From positions 1 through 9,020 of the forward strand of contig CAMOVA010000033.1 in NCBI GenBank assembly GCA_946626905.1: 9,020 nt of DNA, given 5' to 3'. Both the position numbers and the translations under genes were made by a program. The DNA comes from an uncultured Bacillota bacterium (lineage in GTDB: Bacteria > Bacillota_I > Bacilli_A > RF39 > UBA660). Shown here in pieces: positions 1 through 5,202 of the stretch. Position 1 is the first letter of the stretch, and each line of letters opens with the position of its first letter. The notes below the pieces were generated by a model, which worked only from the letters and a program-made list of their open reading frames with translations, searched no databases and was not told the DNA's origin.

Positions 1-216
1 ACATTAGGAATGCAATATATTAAAGGTTATTATAGGTTTTTATTTAAAAAAAATGGAAATAAATTTATATTATGTATTACTACTCTACTTTGTTTCATAT
101 GTGGTAATTATATATTTAAGATTGGGGATGATTTTATGATTTATAAACTTCCTTTTATTCTTTCAATTTCCTTTATTATGTCATTACTACTTTATTTCAA
201 AATAAAAAAAACCTAA
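1..216 (+). CDS. 3' end of a probable membrane protein gene (partial)
   Basis: The frame is open from the first base, reading T-L-G before the first ATG at position 10. That ATG has an AGGA touching it with no spacer, so it is an unlikely start and the true start is probably outside the window. The visible 71 residues hold two hydrophobic stretches, roughly FILCITTLLCFICGNYIF and LPFILSISFIMSLLLYF, joined by a short polar loop. A basic stretch precedes the first and the end is KIKKT, which fits a two-helix membrane-protein tail. I do not recognise the family. Support for a real gene: its TAA stop (214-216) abuts the stop of the convergent gene and lies inside that gene's terminator hairpin, the same arrangement as the secure convergent pair at 3410/3411. 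It could still be a chance frame, since AT-rich DNA readily gives hydrophobic reading frames. Confidence 0.45.
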   Translation, partial: TLGMQYIKGYYRFLFKKNGNKFILCITTLLCFICGNYIFKIGDDFMIYKLPFILSISFIMSLLLYFKIKKT

Positions 217-230
217 TTATTTAATTAGGT
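201..230 (-). terminator. Rho-independent terminator of the tail-anchored protein gene
   Basis: A perfect 9-bp stem pairs ACCTAATTA (211-219) with TAATTAGGT (222-230). Read on the reverse strand it is followed by TTTTTTTATT (210-201), a good U-tract. The reverse gene's stop (217-219) and the forward stop (214-216) both lie in the hairpin. On the forward strand no T-run follows, so it is a convincing terminator only for the reverse gene. Confidence 0.75.
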
Positions 231-1008
231 AATAACCACCAAATATAATTACAGCAGTCATAAGTAATAGTCCTATAAAGACTATTATTTTTTTTAGAAT
301 ATGTCTTGATTTCTTTTTATTTAAGATATCTTGAGCATCTTCAAAATCATCTTTACTGAAATTTAAACTTGATGTATAAAATGAATTATCTAAATTAAGT
401 GGTTTAGATTCTTGTTCTTGATATTGACGTGCTTGCTTTAATAATTCTTGAACTGATTTACTTGATTCTAATTTATCATCATTTAAGTTTAACATATCAA
501 GACCTAGTTCATTATCACTAAGTTTATTTAATTCACTCATATTTGTGATTGTATTTATTAATTCTTTTAATTCTTCTTCTTGTTCAAATTCTCTATTTTT
601 TATTTTTTCTTCATTATGAAGTTGTAGATTTTTAAGAATATTATAATTTGTATTATCTAAACTTCTAGGTGTATCTGATACAGGTTTTTTATCTCTAGCT
701 TTATTTAATATATCTCTTATATCATATATTTTTTGTTCTTTTTCAACAAAGTCTTTTGTTGTTTCTGGAATATCTTCTTCTTCATCAGAGAATTTGAATT
801 TTCTTCTTCTACTATATTCTTCTCTATTTTTAATAGTATTTCTTAGTTTGGCAAGATCTATTTCATTATTTCTATCTATAGTAGCTATACCTTCAATATT
901 TGAGTAAGAAGCATCATCATAAATATTGTCATATATTGTTCTATTTTTTTCACTTCTTTTCAATGTTGTTTTTGTGTTTTTATAATATTTCTCCATCCTG
1001 CTTACCAT
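217..1008 (-). CDS. Tail-anchored acidic protein with a repeated short motif, function unknown
   Basis: This 263-residue protein is not recognised. Residues 1-238 are highly charged, rich in E, D, K, N and S, poor in aromatic residues and probably largely disordered or helical. Residues 241-262 form one hydrophobic helix preceded by basic HILKK and followed only by a final lysine, so the bulk should face the cytoplasm. A short motif recurs at residues 97-105 (IRDILNKAR), 186-194 (VQELLKQAR) and 225-233 (AQDILNKKK). The first two copies are each followed, 12 residues after the arginine, by LDN(T/S)xY. The chosen ATG at 1008 follows AGGTG with 5 bases of spacing. An in-frame ATG at 1035 has no ribosome site, and the next one (residue 5) has AGG touching it. 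The gene is divergent from the ferredoxin gene. A scaffold or partner-binding role at the membrane is only an inference. Confidence 0.75.
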   Translation of the reverse strand: MVSRMEKYYKNTKTTLKRSEKNRTIYDNIYDDASYSNIEGIATIDRNNEIDLAKLRNTIKNREEYSRRRKFKFSDEEEDIPETTKDFVEKEQKIYDIRDILNKARDKKPVSDTPRSLDNTNYNILKNLQLHNEEKIKNREFEQEEELKELINTITNMSELNKLSDNELGLDMLNLNDDKLESSKSVQELLKQARQYQEQESKPLNLDNSFYTSSLNFSKDDFEDAQDILNKKKSRHILKKIIVFIGLLLMTAVIIFGGYYLIK

Positions 1009-1025
1009 ACTATCACCTATAAATA

Positions 1026-1054
1026 ATAATAACATATTTTGTCTGTTTTTGAAA
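1026..1054 (-). promoter_or_regulatory. Promoter of the tail-anchored protein gene
   Basis: On the reverse strand, TTTCAA (1054-1049), 17 bases, then TATTAT (1031-1026), preceded by TGT, an extended -10 element. The -35 is weak (3 of 6) but the extended -10 compensates. The -10 ends 17 bases before the ATG. It stands back to back with the ferredoxin promoter, with 7 bp between the two -35 boxes. Confidence 0.45.
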
Positions 1055-1061
1055 CCTTTAC

Positions 1062-1090
1062 TTGCATTTAATTTATTTTTTTTTTATAAT
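1062..1090 (+). promoter_or_regulatory. Promoter of the ferredoxin gene
   Basis: TTGCAT (1062-1067), 17-base T-rich spacer, perfect TATAAT (1085-1090). The predicted start of transcription, about 1097, falls at the AGGAGG ribosome site, giving a leader of only about 10 bases. Confidence 0.65.
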
Positions 1091-1106
1091 TATTTTAGGA
1101 GGATTT

Positions 1107-1319
1107 ATGGAAAAGATAAAAGTTAACGAAGATATGTGTATAGGATGCGGTGCTTGTACAGCAATCGCTAGTGATGTATTCTCTTTTAATGATGATGGGT
1201 ATGCAAAAGCAGATGAAAACAATAATGTTCTTGATAATATGGATGAAAACTTAAAGAATGATTGTTTAGACGCTATGGAAAGTTGTCCAGTTGGCGCTAT
1301 TGTTAAAGAAGAAGAATAA
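1107..1319 (+). CDS. fer: Single-cluster [4Fe-4S] ferredoxin
   Basis: A 70-residue cytosolic electron carrier of the Bacillus Fer type. Cluster ligands are C11, C14 and C17 in CIGCGAC, with the fourth at C60 in SCPVGAI. There is no second CxxCxxC set, so it carries one cluster rather than the two of clostridial ferredoxins. It is strongly acidic (many D and E, ending KEEE), as expected for docking to redox partners. An extra C53 lies near C60, but no cysteine sits four residues after C17 to pair with it, unlike archaeal and Desulfovibrio ferredoxins that have a disulfide there. The ATG at 1107 follows AGGAGG (1097-1102). A TTG at 1062 in the same frame lies in the -35 box and is not a start. 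The gene is monocistronic, with its own promoter and a terminator shared with rluB. Redox partners are not shown by the sequence. Confidence 0.92.
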   Translation: MEKIKVNEDMCIGCGACTAIASDVFSFNDDGYAKADENNNVLDNMDENLKNDCLDAMESCPVGAIVKEEE

Positions 1320-1320
1320 A

Positions 1321-1350
1321 AAAACTCATTTAATATGAGTTTTATTTTTT
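1321..1350. terminator. Bidirectional terminator between fer and rluB
   Basis: A 9-bp stem pairs AAAACTCAT (1321-1329) with ATGAGTTTT (1335-1343) around a 5-base loop. Forward it runs into TTTATTTTTTT, and on the reverse strand into TTTTTTTATT. The fer stop ends 2 bases before it and the rluB stop (1342-1344) overlaps the stem. Confidence 0.85.
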
Positions 1351-2058
1351 TGCTTCATTATATAATTTTTTTACTTCTTTTGGATTTAATGTACGATATT
1401 CTCCTGATTTCAAATTATTAACATCTAAATAAGAGTATTTTTCTCTTTTTAGTTTTAATACTTTATATCCTATACTTTCAAACATCTTTTTTACTTGATG
1501 ATTTTTTCCTTCATGTATTGTTAGTTCTACAATTGATGTATCTGTTTTTTTATCATATTTTTTTATTTTTGCCTTACATTTACTTGTTTTTTTATTATCT
1601 ATTATTACACCTCTTTGTAGTTTATTTATTTCTACTTTTCCTATTAATCCATTTATTTTAGCAATATATACTTTATCTATATTTGATTTAGGATGCATCA
1701 ATAAATTAGCAAGTTCTCCATCATTTGTTAATATAATAGCTCCAGTTGTATCATAATCAAGTCTACCTATTGGATATATTCTAGTTGTTGTTTCTATTAA
1801 ATCTACTACTGTAGTTCTTCCTTTATCATCAGTTACTGATGATATAACTTCTCTTGGTTTATTTAATAAATAATATTCTTTTTTTTCTTGTTTTAATGGC
1901 TTATTATTTATCATTATAGCAGCATTACCATCTACTTTTAATCCTAGTTCTAAAACAGTTTCTCCGTTTACTTTTACTAGTCCTTGTTTTATAAGTTCTT
2001 CTGCTTTTCTTCTTGAACAATAACCACTATTAGCTATTACTTTTTGTAATCTTTCCAT
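1342..2058 (-). CDS. rluB: 23S rRNA pseudouridine synthase of the RluB/RsuA family
   Basis: A 238-residue enzyme that turns a specific uridine of ribosomal RNA into pseudouridine. The N-terminal S4 RNA-binding domain covers about residues 1-48 (MERLQKVIANSGYCSRRKAEELI, then VKVNG). The catalytic domain begins at YYLLNKPREVISS. The catalytic aspartate is D101 in PIGRLDYDTTGAIILTNDG. Later conserved blocks are HPKSNIDKVYIAKI and the HEGKNHQVKKMFESIGYKV stretch. Length and start sequence match Bacillus RluB closely, which by family knowledge modifies helix 89/90 of 23S rRNA. RsuA (16S) and RluE/F relatives share the fold, so the exact target is inferred. The ATG at 2058 is chosen because AAGAGGTG (2070-2063) precedes it by 4 bases. 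The frame extends upstream to an ATG at 2076 without a ribosome site. It is convergent with fer and has its own promoter inside the preceding terminator. Confidence 0.9.
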   Translation of the reverse strand: MERLQKVIANSGYCSRRKAEELIKQGLVKVNGETVLELGLKVDGNAAIMINNKPLKQEKKEYYLLNKPREVISSVTDDKGRTTVVDLIETTTRIYPIGRLDYDTTGAIILTNDGELANLLMHPKSNIDKVYIAKINGLIGKVEINKLQRGVIIDNKKTSKCKAKIKKYDKKTDTSIVELTIHEGKNHQVKKMFESIGYKVLKLKREKYSYLDVNNLKSGEYRTLNPKEVKKLYNEAKK

Positions 2059-2074
2059 ATCGCACCTCTTTAAC

Positions 2075-2103
2075 ATTATAAAAAAAAAAAGAATTATTTA
2101 CAA
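2075..2103 (-). promoter_or_regulatory. Promoter of rluB, nested in the upstream terminator
   Basis: On the reverse strand, TTGTAA (2103-2098), 17-base spacer including ten Ts, then TATAAT (2080-2075). The -10 ends 16 bases before the rluB ATG. The -35 and spacer lie within the stop codon, hairpin and T-run of the lipoprotein gene. Confidence 0.5.
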
Positions 2104-2114
2104 GTAAATCCTTC
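2080..2114 (-). terminator. Terminator of the lipoprotein gene
   Basis: The reverse strand can fold GAA-GG-ATTTAC-TT-GTAAAT-AA-TTC (2114-2091): an inner 6-bp and an outer 3-bp stem separated by a 2x2 internal loop. It is followed by eleven Ts (2090-2080). The stem is weak but the U-tract is very strong. The gene's stop (2096-2094) is in the descending arm. Confidence 0.55.
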
Positions 2115-2528
2115 TTTTTTTCTTGCATCTTTAGTTTTCTTATAATCAGCTTTTCTCTCAATGCTTAATTTTCTTAAATCAGAATCACTAACTTTAGCTA
2201 CGTCAGCTTTCATAACAATTTTAACACCATCGTCTGTTTCTTTTGATTCAAAAGTAACACCTTTCATGTTATCATATGCTTTGTATTGATTTTTGATTGA
2301 AGACATGAAAATTGATTTATAACTTTTATAAGTATCGCTAATAGCTACATCGATAGTTGCTTCGTATTTTTTAACTTTGCTTCCATCAAATGTAACTTTT
2401 TCTTCTTCTTTCATTTCAATTCCTGTAGATTTTTCAGTTCTTGTACAAGTTAATGTTTTTGTTTTAGAACATCCTGCAAATAAGATTAAACTTGAGAATA
2501 AAGATACAAGTAGTACTTTCTTTTTCAT
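2094..2528 (-). CDS. Small lipoprotein, YehR/DUF1307-like
   Basis: A 144-residue exported lipoprotein. MKKK and a hydrophobic core (residues 5-17) lead into the lipobox LFAGC, with the lipidated cysteine at C20, so the mature protein should sit on the outer face of the membrane. The mature part has TLTCTRTEKSTGIEM, a FDGSKVKKYEATID segment, YKAYDNMKGVTFESKETDDGV, and a D-x-x-K-V-x-D-S-D-L-R-K-L segment, ending GFTCK. This order (FxGxKVxK, then KGV, then DGVKI, then acidic LxKL) recalls the YehR/DUF1307 lipoproteins, whose function is unknown. C28 and C143 could form a disulfide. The ATG at 2528 is preceded by GAGGTGT with good spacing and puts the signal peptide at the N-terminus. The in-frame ATGs at 2567 and 2555 would place about a dozen polar residues before it. 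It has a strong own promoter and is divergent from the methyltransferase. Confidence 0.82.
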   Translation of the reverse strand: MKKKVLLVSLFSSLILFAGCSKTKTLTCTRTEKSTGIEMKEEEKVTFDGSKVKKYEATIDVAISDTYKSYKSIFMSSIKNQYKAYDNMKGVTFESKETDDGVKIVMKADVAKVSDSDLRKLSIERKADYKKTKDARKKEGFTCK

Positions 2529-2545
2529 AAATACACCTCGTTTTA

Positions 2546-2574
2546 ATTTTACCATATCTGAATTCATATTTCAA
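2546..2574 (-). promoter_or_regulatory. Promoter of the lipoprotein gene
   Basis: On the reverse strand, TTGAAA (2574-2569), 17 bases, TAAAAT (2551-2546), with TGG directly before the -10 (extended -10). The -10 ends 17 bases before the ATG, so the GAGGTG ribosome site would be at the 5' end of the message. Confidence 0.65.
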
Positions 2575-2592
2575 CAAATTTTTTGATTTTAC

Positions 2593-2621
2593 TTTACTAA
2601 ATTTAATAATTTAGCTATTAT
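2593..2621 (+). promoter_or_regulatory. Promoter of the methyltransferase gene, apparently leaderless
   Basis: TTTACT (2593-2598, 4 of 6 to consensus), 17-base spacer, TATTAT (2616-2621). Only six bases (2622-2627) separate the -10 from the ATG at 2628, so transcription would start at or within a base or two of the A of the ATG. No Shine-Dalgarno sequence is present. Confidence 0.5.
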
Positions 2622-2627
2622 ATATAT

Positions 2628-3410
2628 ATGAATGAAATTGAATTAATGAACTATTATAATAAGTTTAATGAGGATAAACGTTTAAATACAAGACATGGTA
2701 ACATTGAATTTATAACAGCTATCCACTATATTGAATCATATTTGAAAAATTTTAATGATCCTAAAATTATTGATATAGGTGCAGGCACTGGTAAGTATAG
2801 CGACTATTTTGAAAAATTAGGATATAGTGTTACTGCTGTTGAACTTGTTAAACATAATCTAAAAGTTATAGAAAAGAAAAACAAAAATATTAAAACTTTT
2901 TTAAGAAATGCGACTAATCTAAAAGGTATAGCTGATAATTCATATGATATCACTTTGCTTTTTGGCCCACTTTATCATTTATTAACTGATGAAGAAAAAA
3001 TAAAAGCTATAGAAGAAGCAAAACGTGTTACTAAAAGAGGAGGTTTAATTTTTATTAGTTATTATATGAATGAATATGCGGTTATTAATTATGGTTTTAT
3101 TGAAGGTAATATTAAAGAATCTTTAAAAAACAATTTAATTGATAATAATTTTCATATTATTCATGATAAAGATAACTTATATTCAATGGTTAGATTATCT
3201 GATATCAATAGATTTAAAGATATTACTAATTTAACTAGATTAAAGATAGTAGCTCAAGATGGTCCTACCGAATACATGAAGAAAATTATTAATAAAATGG
3301 ATGATGAAACATATAAATTATTTATTGATTATCATTTTTCAACTTGTGAACTTCCTGAACTTTTAGGAGCAAGCAGACATATATTAGATATATTAAAAAA
3401 GGATGAATAA
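2628..3410 (+). CDS. Class I SAM-dependent methyltransferase
   Basis: A 260-residue soluble enzyme with a Rossmann-type SAM-binding domain. Motif I is IIDIGAGTGKYS (residues 47-58). The acidic residue at the end of strand 2 is E72 (VTAVEL). Motif IV is SYDITLLFGPLYHLL, followed by a TKRGGLIFISYY strand. It belongs to a Bacillota group recognised by the N-terminal NYYNKFNEDKRL..RHG block and the GPLYHL motif. The substrate of this group is not known to me, and the fold covers small-molecule and rRNA methylases alike. The C-terminal third (from about residue 155) is an additional domain, ending ELLGASRHILDILKKDE. The start at 2628 keeps the conserved N-terminal block, but no ribosome site precedes it and the promoter -10 is six bases away, so the message seems leaderless. 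The gene is monocistronic, and its stop abuts the stop of the convergent ttcA-like gene. Confidence 0.88.
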   Translation: MNEIELMNYYNKFNEDKRLNTRHGNIEFITAIHYIESYLKNFNDPKIIDIGAGTGKYSDYFEKLGYSVTAVELVKHNLKVIEKKNKNIKTFLRNATNLKGIADNSYDITLLFGPLYHLLTDEEKIKAIEEAKRVTKRGGLIFISYYMNEYAVINYGFIEGNIKESLKNNLIDNNFHIIHDKDNLYSMVRLSDINRFKDITNLTRLKIVAQDGPTEYMKKIINKMDDETYKLFIDYHFSTCELPELLGASRHILDILKKDE

Positions 3411-3425
3411 TTATTCATCCTTTTT
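3396..3425. terminator. Bidirectional terminator, a 30-base perfect palindrome
   Basis: AAAAAGGATGAATAA (3396-3410) and TTATTCATCCTTTTT (3411-3425) are exact reverse complements. The two convergent stop codons, TAA at 3408-3410 and its mirror at 3411-3413, meet at the centre. On either strand the stem GGATGAA/TTCATCC is followed by a run of at least five Ts, so one element can end both transcripts. Confidence 0.85.
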
Positions 3426-4241
3426 ATTATACTTATCTAAGAAATTGTATTTTTCATTTCCTTTTTTATATCCAACAACACAGTTTAAATTAACGTTTGT
3501 CATACTTGTAAAAATATTGTCATCTATATTAGGATTTTTATTTTTTAATTCTTTTATAAGCTTCTTTATTTCTTCTCTTTTACTATCTGTTTTATTTAAG
3601 GCATAATCTTCTGTGAATCTACATGCACAGTTTAAGAATTTTAAATCATTACTTTTAACCCAACTTAATATATTTTCTTCTTTAATAAAATATAATGGTC
3701 TAATAAGTTCTAATCCTTCAAAGTTTTCGCTAGGTAATTTAGGCATCATTGTTTTAACTTCTGATCCATAAAATATTGAAAGTAAAGTTGTTTCTATAAC
3801 ATCATTAAAGTGATGTCCTAAAGCTATTTTATTACATCCTAGTTCTTTAGCCTTACTATATAGATATCCTCTACGCATTCTAGCACATAAATAACATGGA
3901 CTTTCTTTTATATCTTTTACAATATTAAATATATCACTTTCAAATATTTCTATTGGAATATTTAGTTTTTTAGCATTTTCTTTTATTAATTCTAAATTTG
4001 TTTCATTATATCCTGGATTCATTACTACATAATGTGCTTGAAAAGGAAATTTACCATGTCTTTGTAATTCTTGTATACATTTTGCGAGTAAAAATGAGTC
4101 TTTGCCTCCTGAAATACAAACCATAATTTTATCATTTTCATTTACTAATTCATATTCTTTTACTGCTTTAACAAATTTACTCCATATTTCTTTTCTATAT
4201 GTTTTTATTATACTTCTTTCTATTTCTTTATATTTTTCCAT
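3411..4241 (-). CDS. ttcA: TtcA-like PP-loop ATPase, probable tRNA thiolation enzyme
   Basis: A 276-residue cytosolic protein of the TtcA/TilS PP-loop family, which activates a tRNA base with ATP before it is modified. The PP-loop is SGGKDS (residues 44-49). C116 and C119 (PCYLCARMRRG) match the CxxC that helps hold the [4Fe-4S] cluster in TtcA. The third ligand is likely in NCACRF (C205 or C207). GHHFNDVIETTLL (142-154) is the conserved family block. The flanking zinc-finger CxxC pairs of TtuA are absent. By analogy the product would be 2-thiocytidine at tRNA position 32, but the target is inferred and some Bacillota members are uncharacterised. The ATG at 4241 is chosen because GGTGA, formed by the last codons of the upstream gene, lies 5 bases before it. 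TTG (4253) and GTG (4250) in frame are less likely. It is the second gene of an operon with the trxB-like gene, whose TAA lies one base upstream, so translation is probably coupled. Confidence 0.8.
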   Translation of the reverse strand: MEKYKEIERSIIKTYRKEIWSKFVKAVKEYELVNENDKIMVCISGGKDSFLLAKCIQELQRHGKFPFQAHYVVMNPGYNETNLELIKENAKKLNIPIEIFESDIFNIVKDIKESPCYLCARMRRGYLYSKAKELGCNKIALGHHFNDVIETTLLSIFYGSEVKTMMPKLPSENFEGLELIRPLYFIKEENILSWVKSNDLKFLNCACRFTEDYALNKTDSKREEIKKLIKELKNKNPNIDDNIFTSMTNVNLNCVVGYKKGNEKYNFLDKYNKKDE

Positions 4242-4242
4242 T

Positions 4243-5124
4243 TTATTCACCAATATTGTTTATATAATTAACTGCTTCTTTAGCAGCTATTGCTCCATCA
4301 CTTGTAGCTGTTACTAATTGTCTTAATTTCTTAGTTCTAATGTCTCCAGCCACAAATATTCCATCTATATTTGTATGACATTTTTCATCTGAAACTATAT
4401 ATCCATTTTGATCTTTTTCTACAATATCAAATAAACAATCTGGTTCTTGACCAATTGCGATAAAAAGTCCTGATACTTCTAATGTTTTATCTGATAATTC
4501 TATACTTGTTAATACATCCTCATAATTTAATTTTGTAACTTTACTATTTAGTAGTATTTCTACATTATCTAAGTTAGTTAATTTATTATAAGTAGACATA
4601 TCTCCTCTTATATTTTCACTTCTATTTATTAAGTATACTTTTTTAGCTAAATTTGATAGATATAATGCATCTTCTAGTGCAGTATTACCGCTTCCTACTA
4701 CTGCGACATCTTTATCTTTATAAAAAGCTCCATCACAAGTAGCACAGTAAGATACACCTTTACCTATTAATTCTGTTTCACTTTCTAATCCTAGTTTTCT
4801 ATGTTTAGTTCCACTACATATTATAATTGTTTTTGATTCATATTTATCTTTATTTGTTATTACTTCTTTTCTTTCTGTTATAGTTTCTACTTTTTCAAAT
4901 TTAACTTCTACACCTAATTGTTTAACTTGTTCATACATTTTAGTTGCAAGTTCAAAACCACTTATATGTGGTAGTGCTGGAAAATTTTCAATATCTGCAG
5001 CATTAACTATTTGTCCACCATAAGCATTTCCTTCTAATAATAGTACTTTTTTATTTGCTCTTTTTGCATATATTGCAGCTGTCATTCCGGCAGGTCCTGC
5101 ACCTATAATTATAATGTCATACAT
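4243..5124 (-). CDS. trxB: Thioredoxin reductase family flavoprotein with altered NADPH motif
   Basis: A 293-residue FAD enzyme of the low-molecular-weight thioredoxin reductase family, normally reducing thioredoxin with NADPH. The FAD-binding GAGPAG is at residues 8-13, the redox pair CATC at 127-130 followed by DGAFY, the second nucleotide motif GSGNTALEDA at 144-153, and the C-terminal FVAGDIRTKKLRQLVTA FAD block is intact. Family length is about 300-320, so it is complete. The usual HRRxxxR that grips the NADPH 2'-phosphate reads N167-R168-S169, with R173. One of the two adjacent arginines and the histidine are therefore gone. It may use NADH, bind NADPH weakly, or take electrons from another donor. 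The ATG at 5124 follows AGAGGT with 6 bases of spacing. The frame runs on to 5208 without a ribosome site and overlaps the upstream terminator. First gene of an operon with the ttcA-like gene. Confidence 0.88.
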   Translation of the reverse strand: MYDIIIIGAGPAGMTAAIYAKRANKKVLLLEGNAYGGQIVNAADIENFPALPHISGFELATKMYEQVKQLGVEVKFEKVETITERKEVITNKDKYESKTIIICSGTKHRKLGLESETELIGKGVSYCATCDGAFYKDKDVAVVGSGNTALEDALYLSNLAKKVYLINRSENIRGDMSTYNKLTNLDNVEILLNSKVTKLNYEDVLTSIELSDKTLEVSGLFIAIGQEPDCLFDIVEKDQNGYIVSDEKCHTNIDGIFVAGDIRTKKLRQLVTATSDGAIAAKEAVNYINNIGE

Positions 5125-5144
5125 AGTATCACCTCTACGAACTG

Positions 5145-5174
5145 ATTTTATCAAAGATATAATAAATATGTCAA
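5145..5174 (-). promoter_or_regulatory. Promoter of the trxB-ttcA operon
   Basis: On the reverse strand, perfect TTGACA (5174-5169), 18 bases, then TAAAAT (5150-5145) with TGA before it as an extended -10. The -35 begins two bases after the T-run of the upstream permease terminator. The -10 ends 20 bases before the trxB ATG. Confidence 0.7.
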
Positions 5175-5175
5175 T

Positions 5176-5202
5176 AAAAAAGCAGTGATATAACTGCTTT
5201 TT
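5176..5202 (-). terminator. Terminator of the ABC exporter operon
   Basis: A 10-bp stem pairs AAAAAGCAGT (5177-5186) with ACTGCTTTTT (5193-5202) around a 6-base loop. On the reverse strand the GCAGT/ACTGC core is followed by six Ts. The permease stop codon (5203-5201) enters the stem. Confidence 0.8.

Noticed and set aside
1062..1106. Upstream TTG start for the ferredoxin
   Set aside because: The TTG forms the -35 box, and the extension encodes a run of Phe/Ile/Leu absent from ferredoxins. AGGAGG directs the ATG at 1107.
2377..2586. Forward open frame opposite the lipoprotein gene
   Set aside because: It lies antisense to a gene with a clear lipobox, promoter and ribosome site, has no domain, and has no good start of its own.
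3403..3606. Forward open frame, phenylalanine- and leucine-rich, opposite the ttcA-like gene
   Set aside because: Its hydrophobic composition is what antisense of lysine/asparagine-rich AT-rich coding DNA gives, and it overlaps a shared terminator at its start.
4102..4317. Forward open frame across the trxB-ttcA junction
   Set aside because: It is antisense to two well-supported genes, including the PP-loop region, with no ribosome site.
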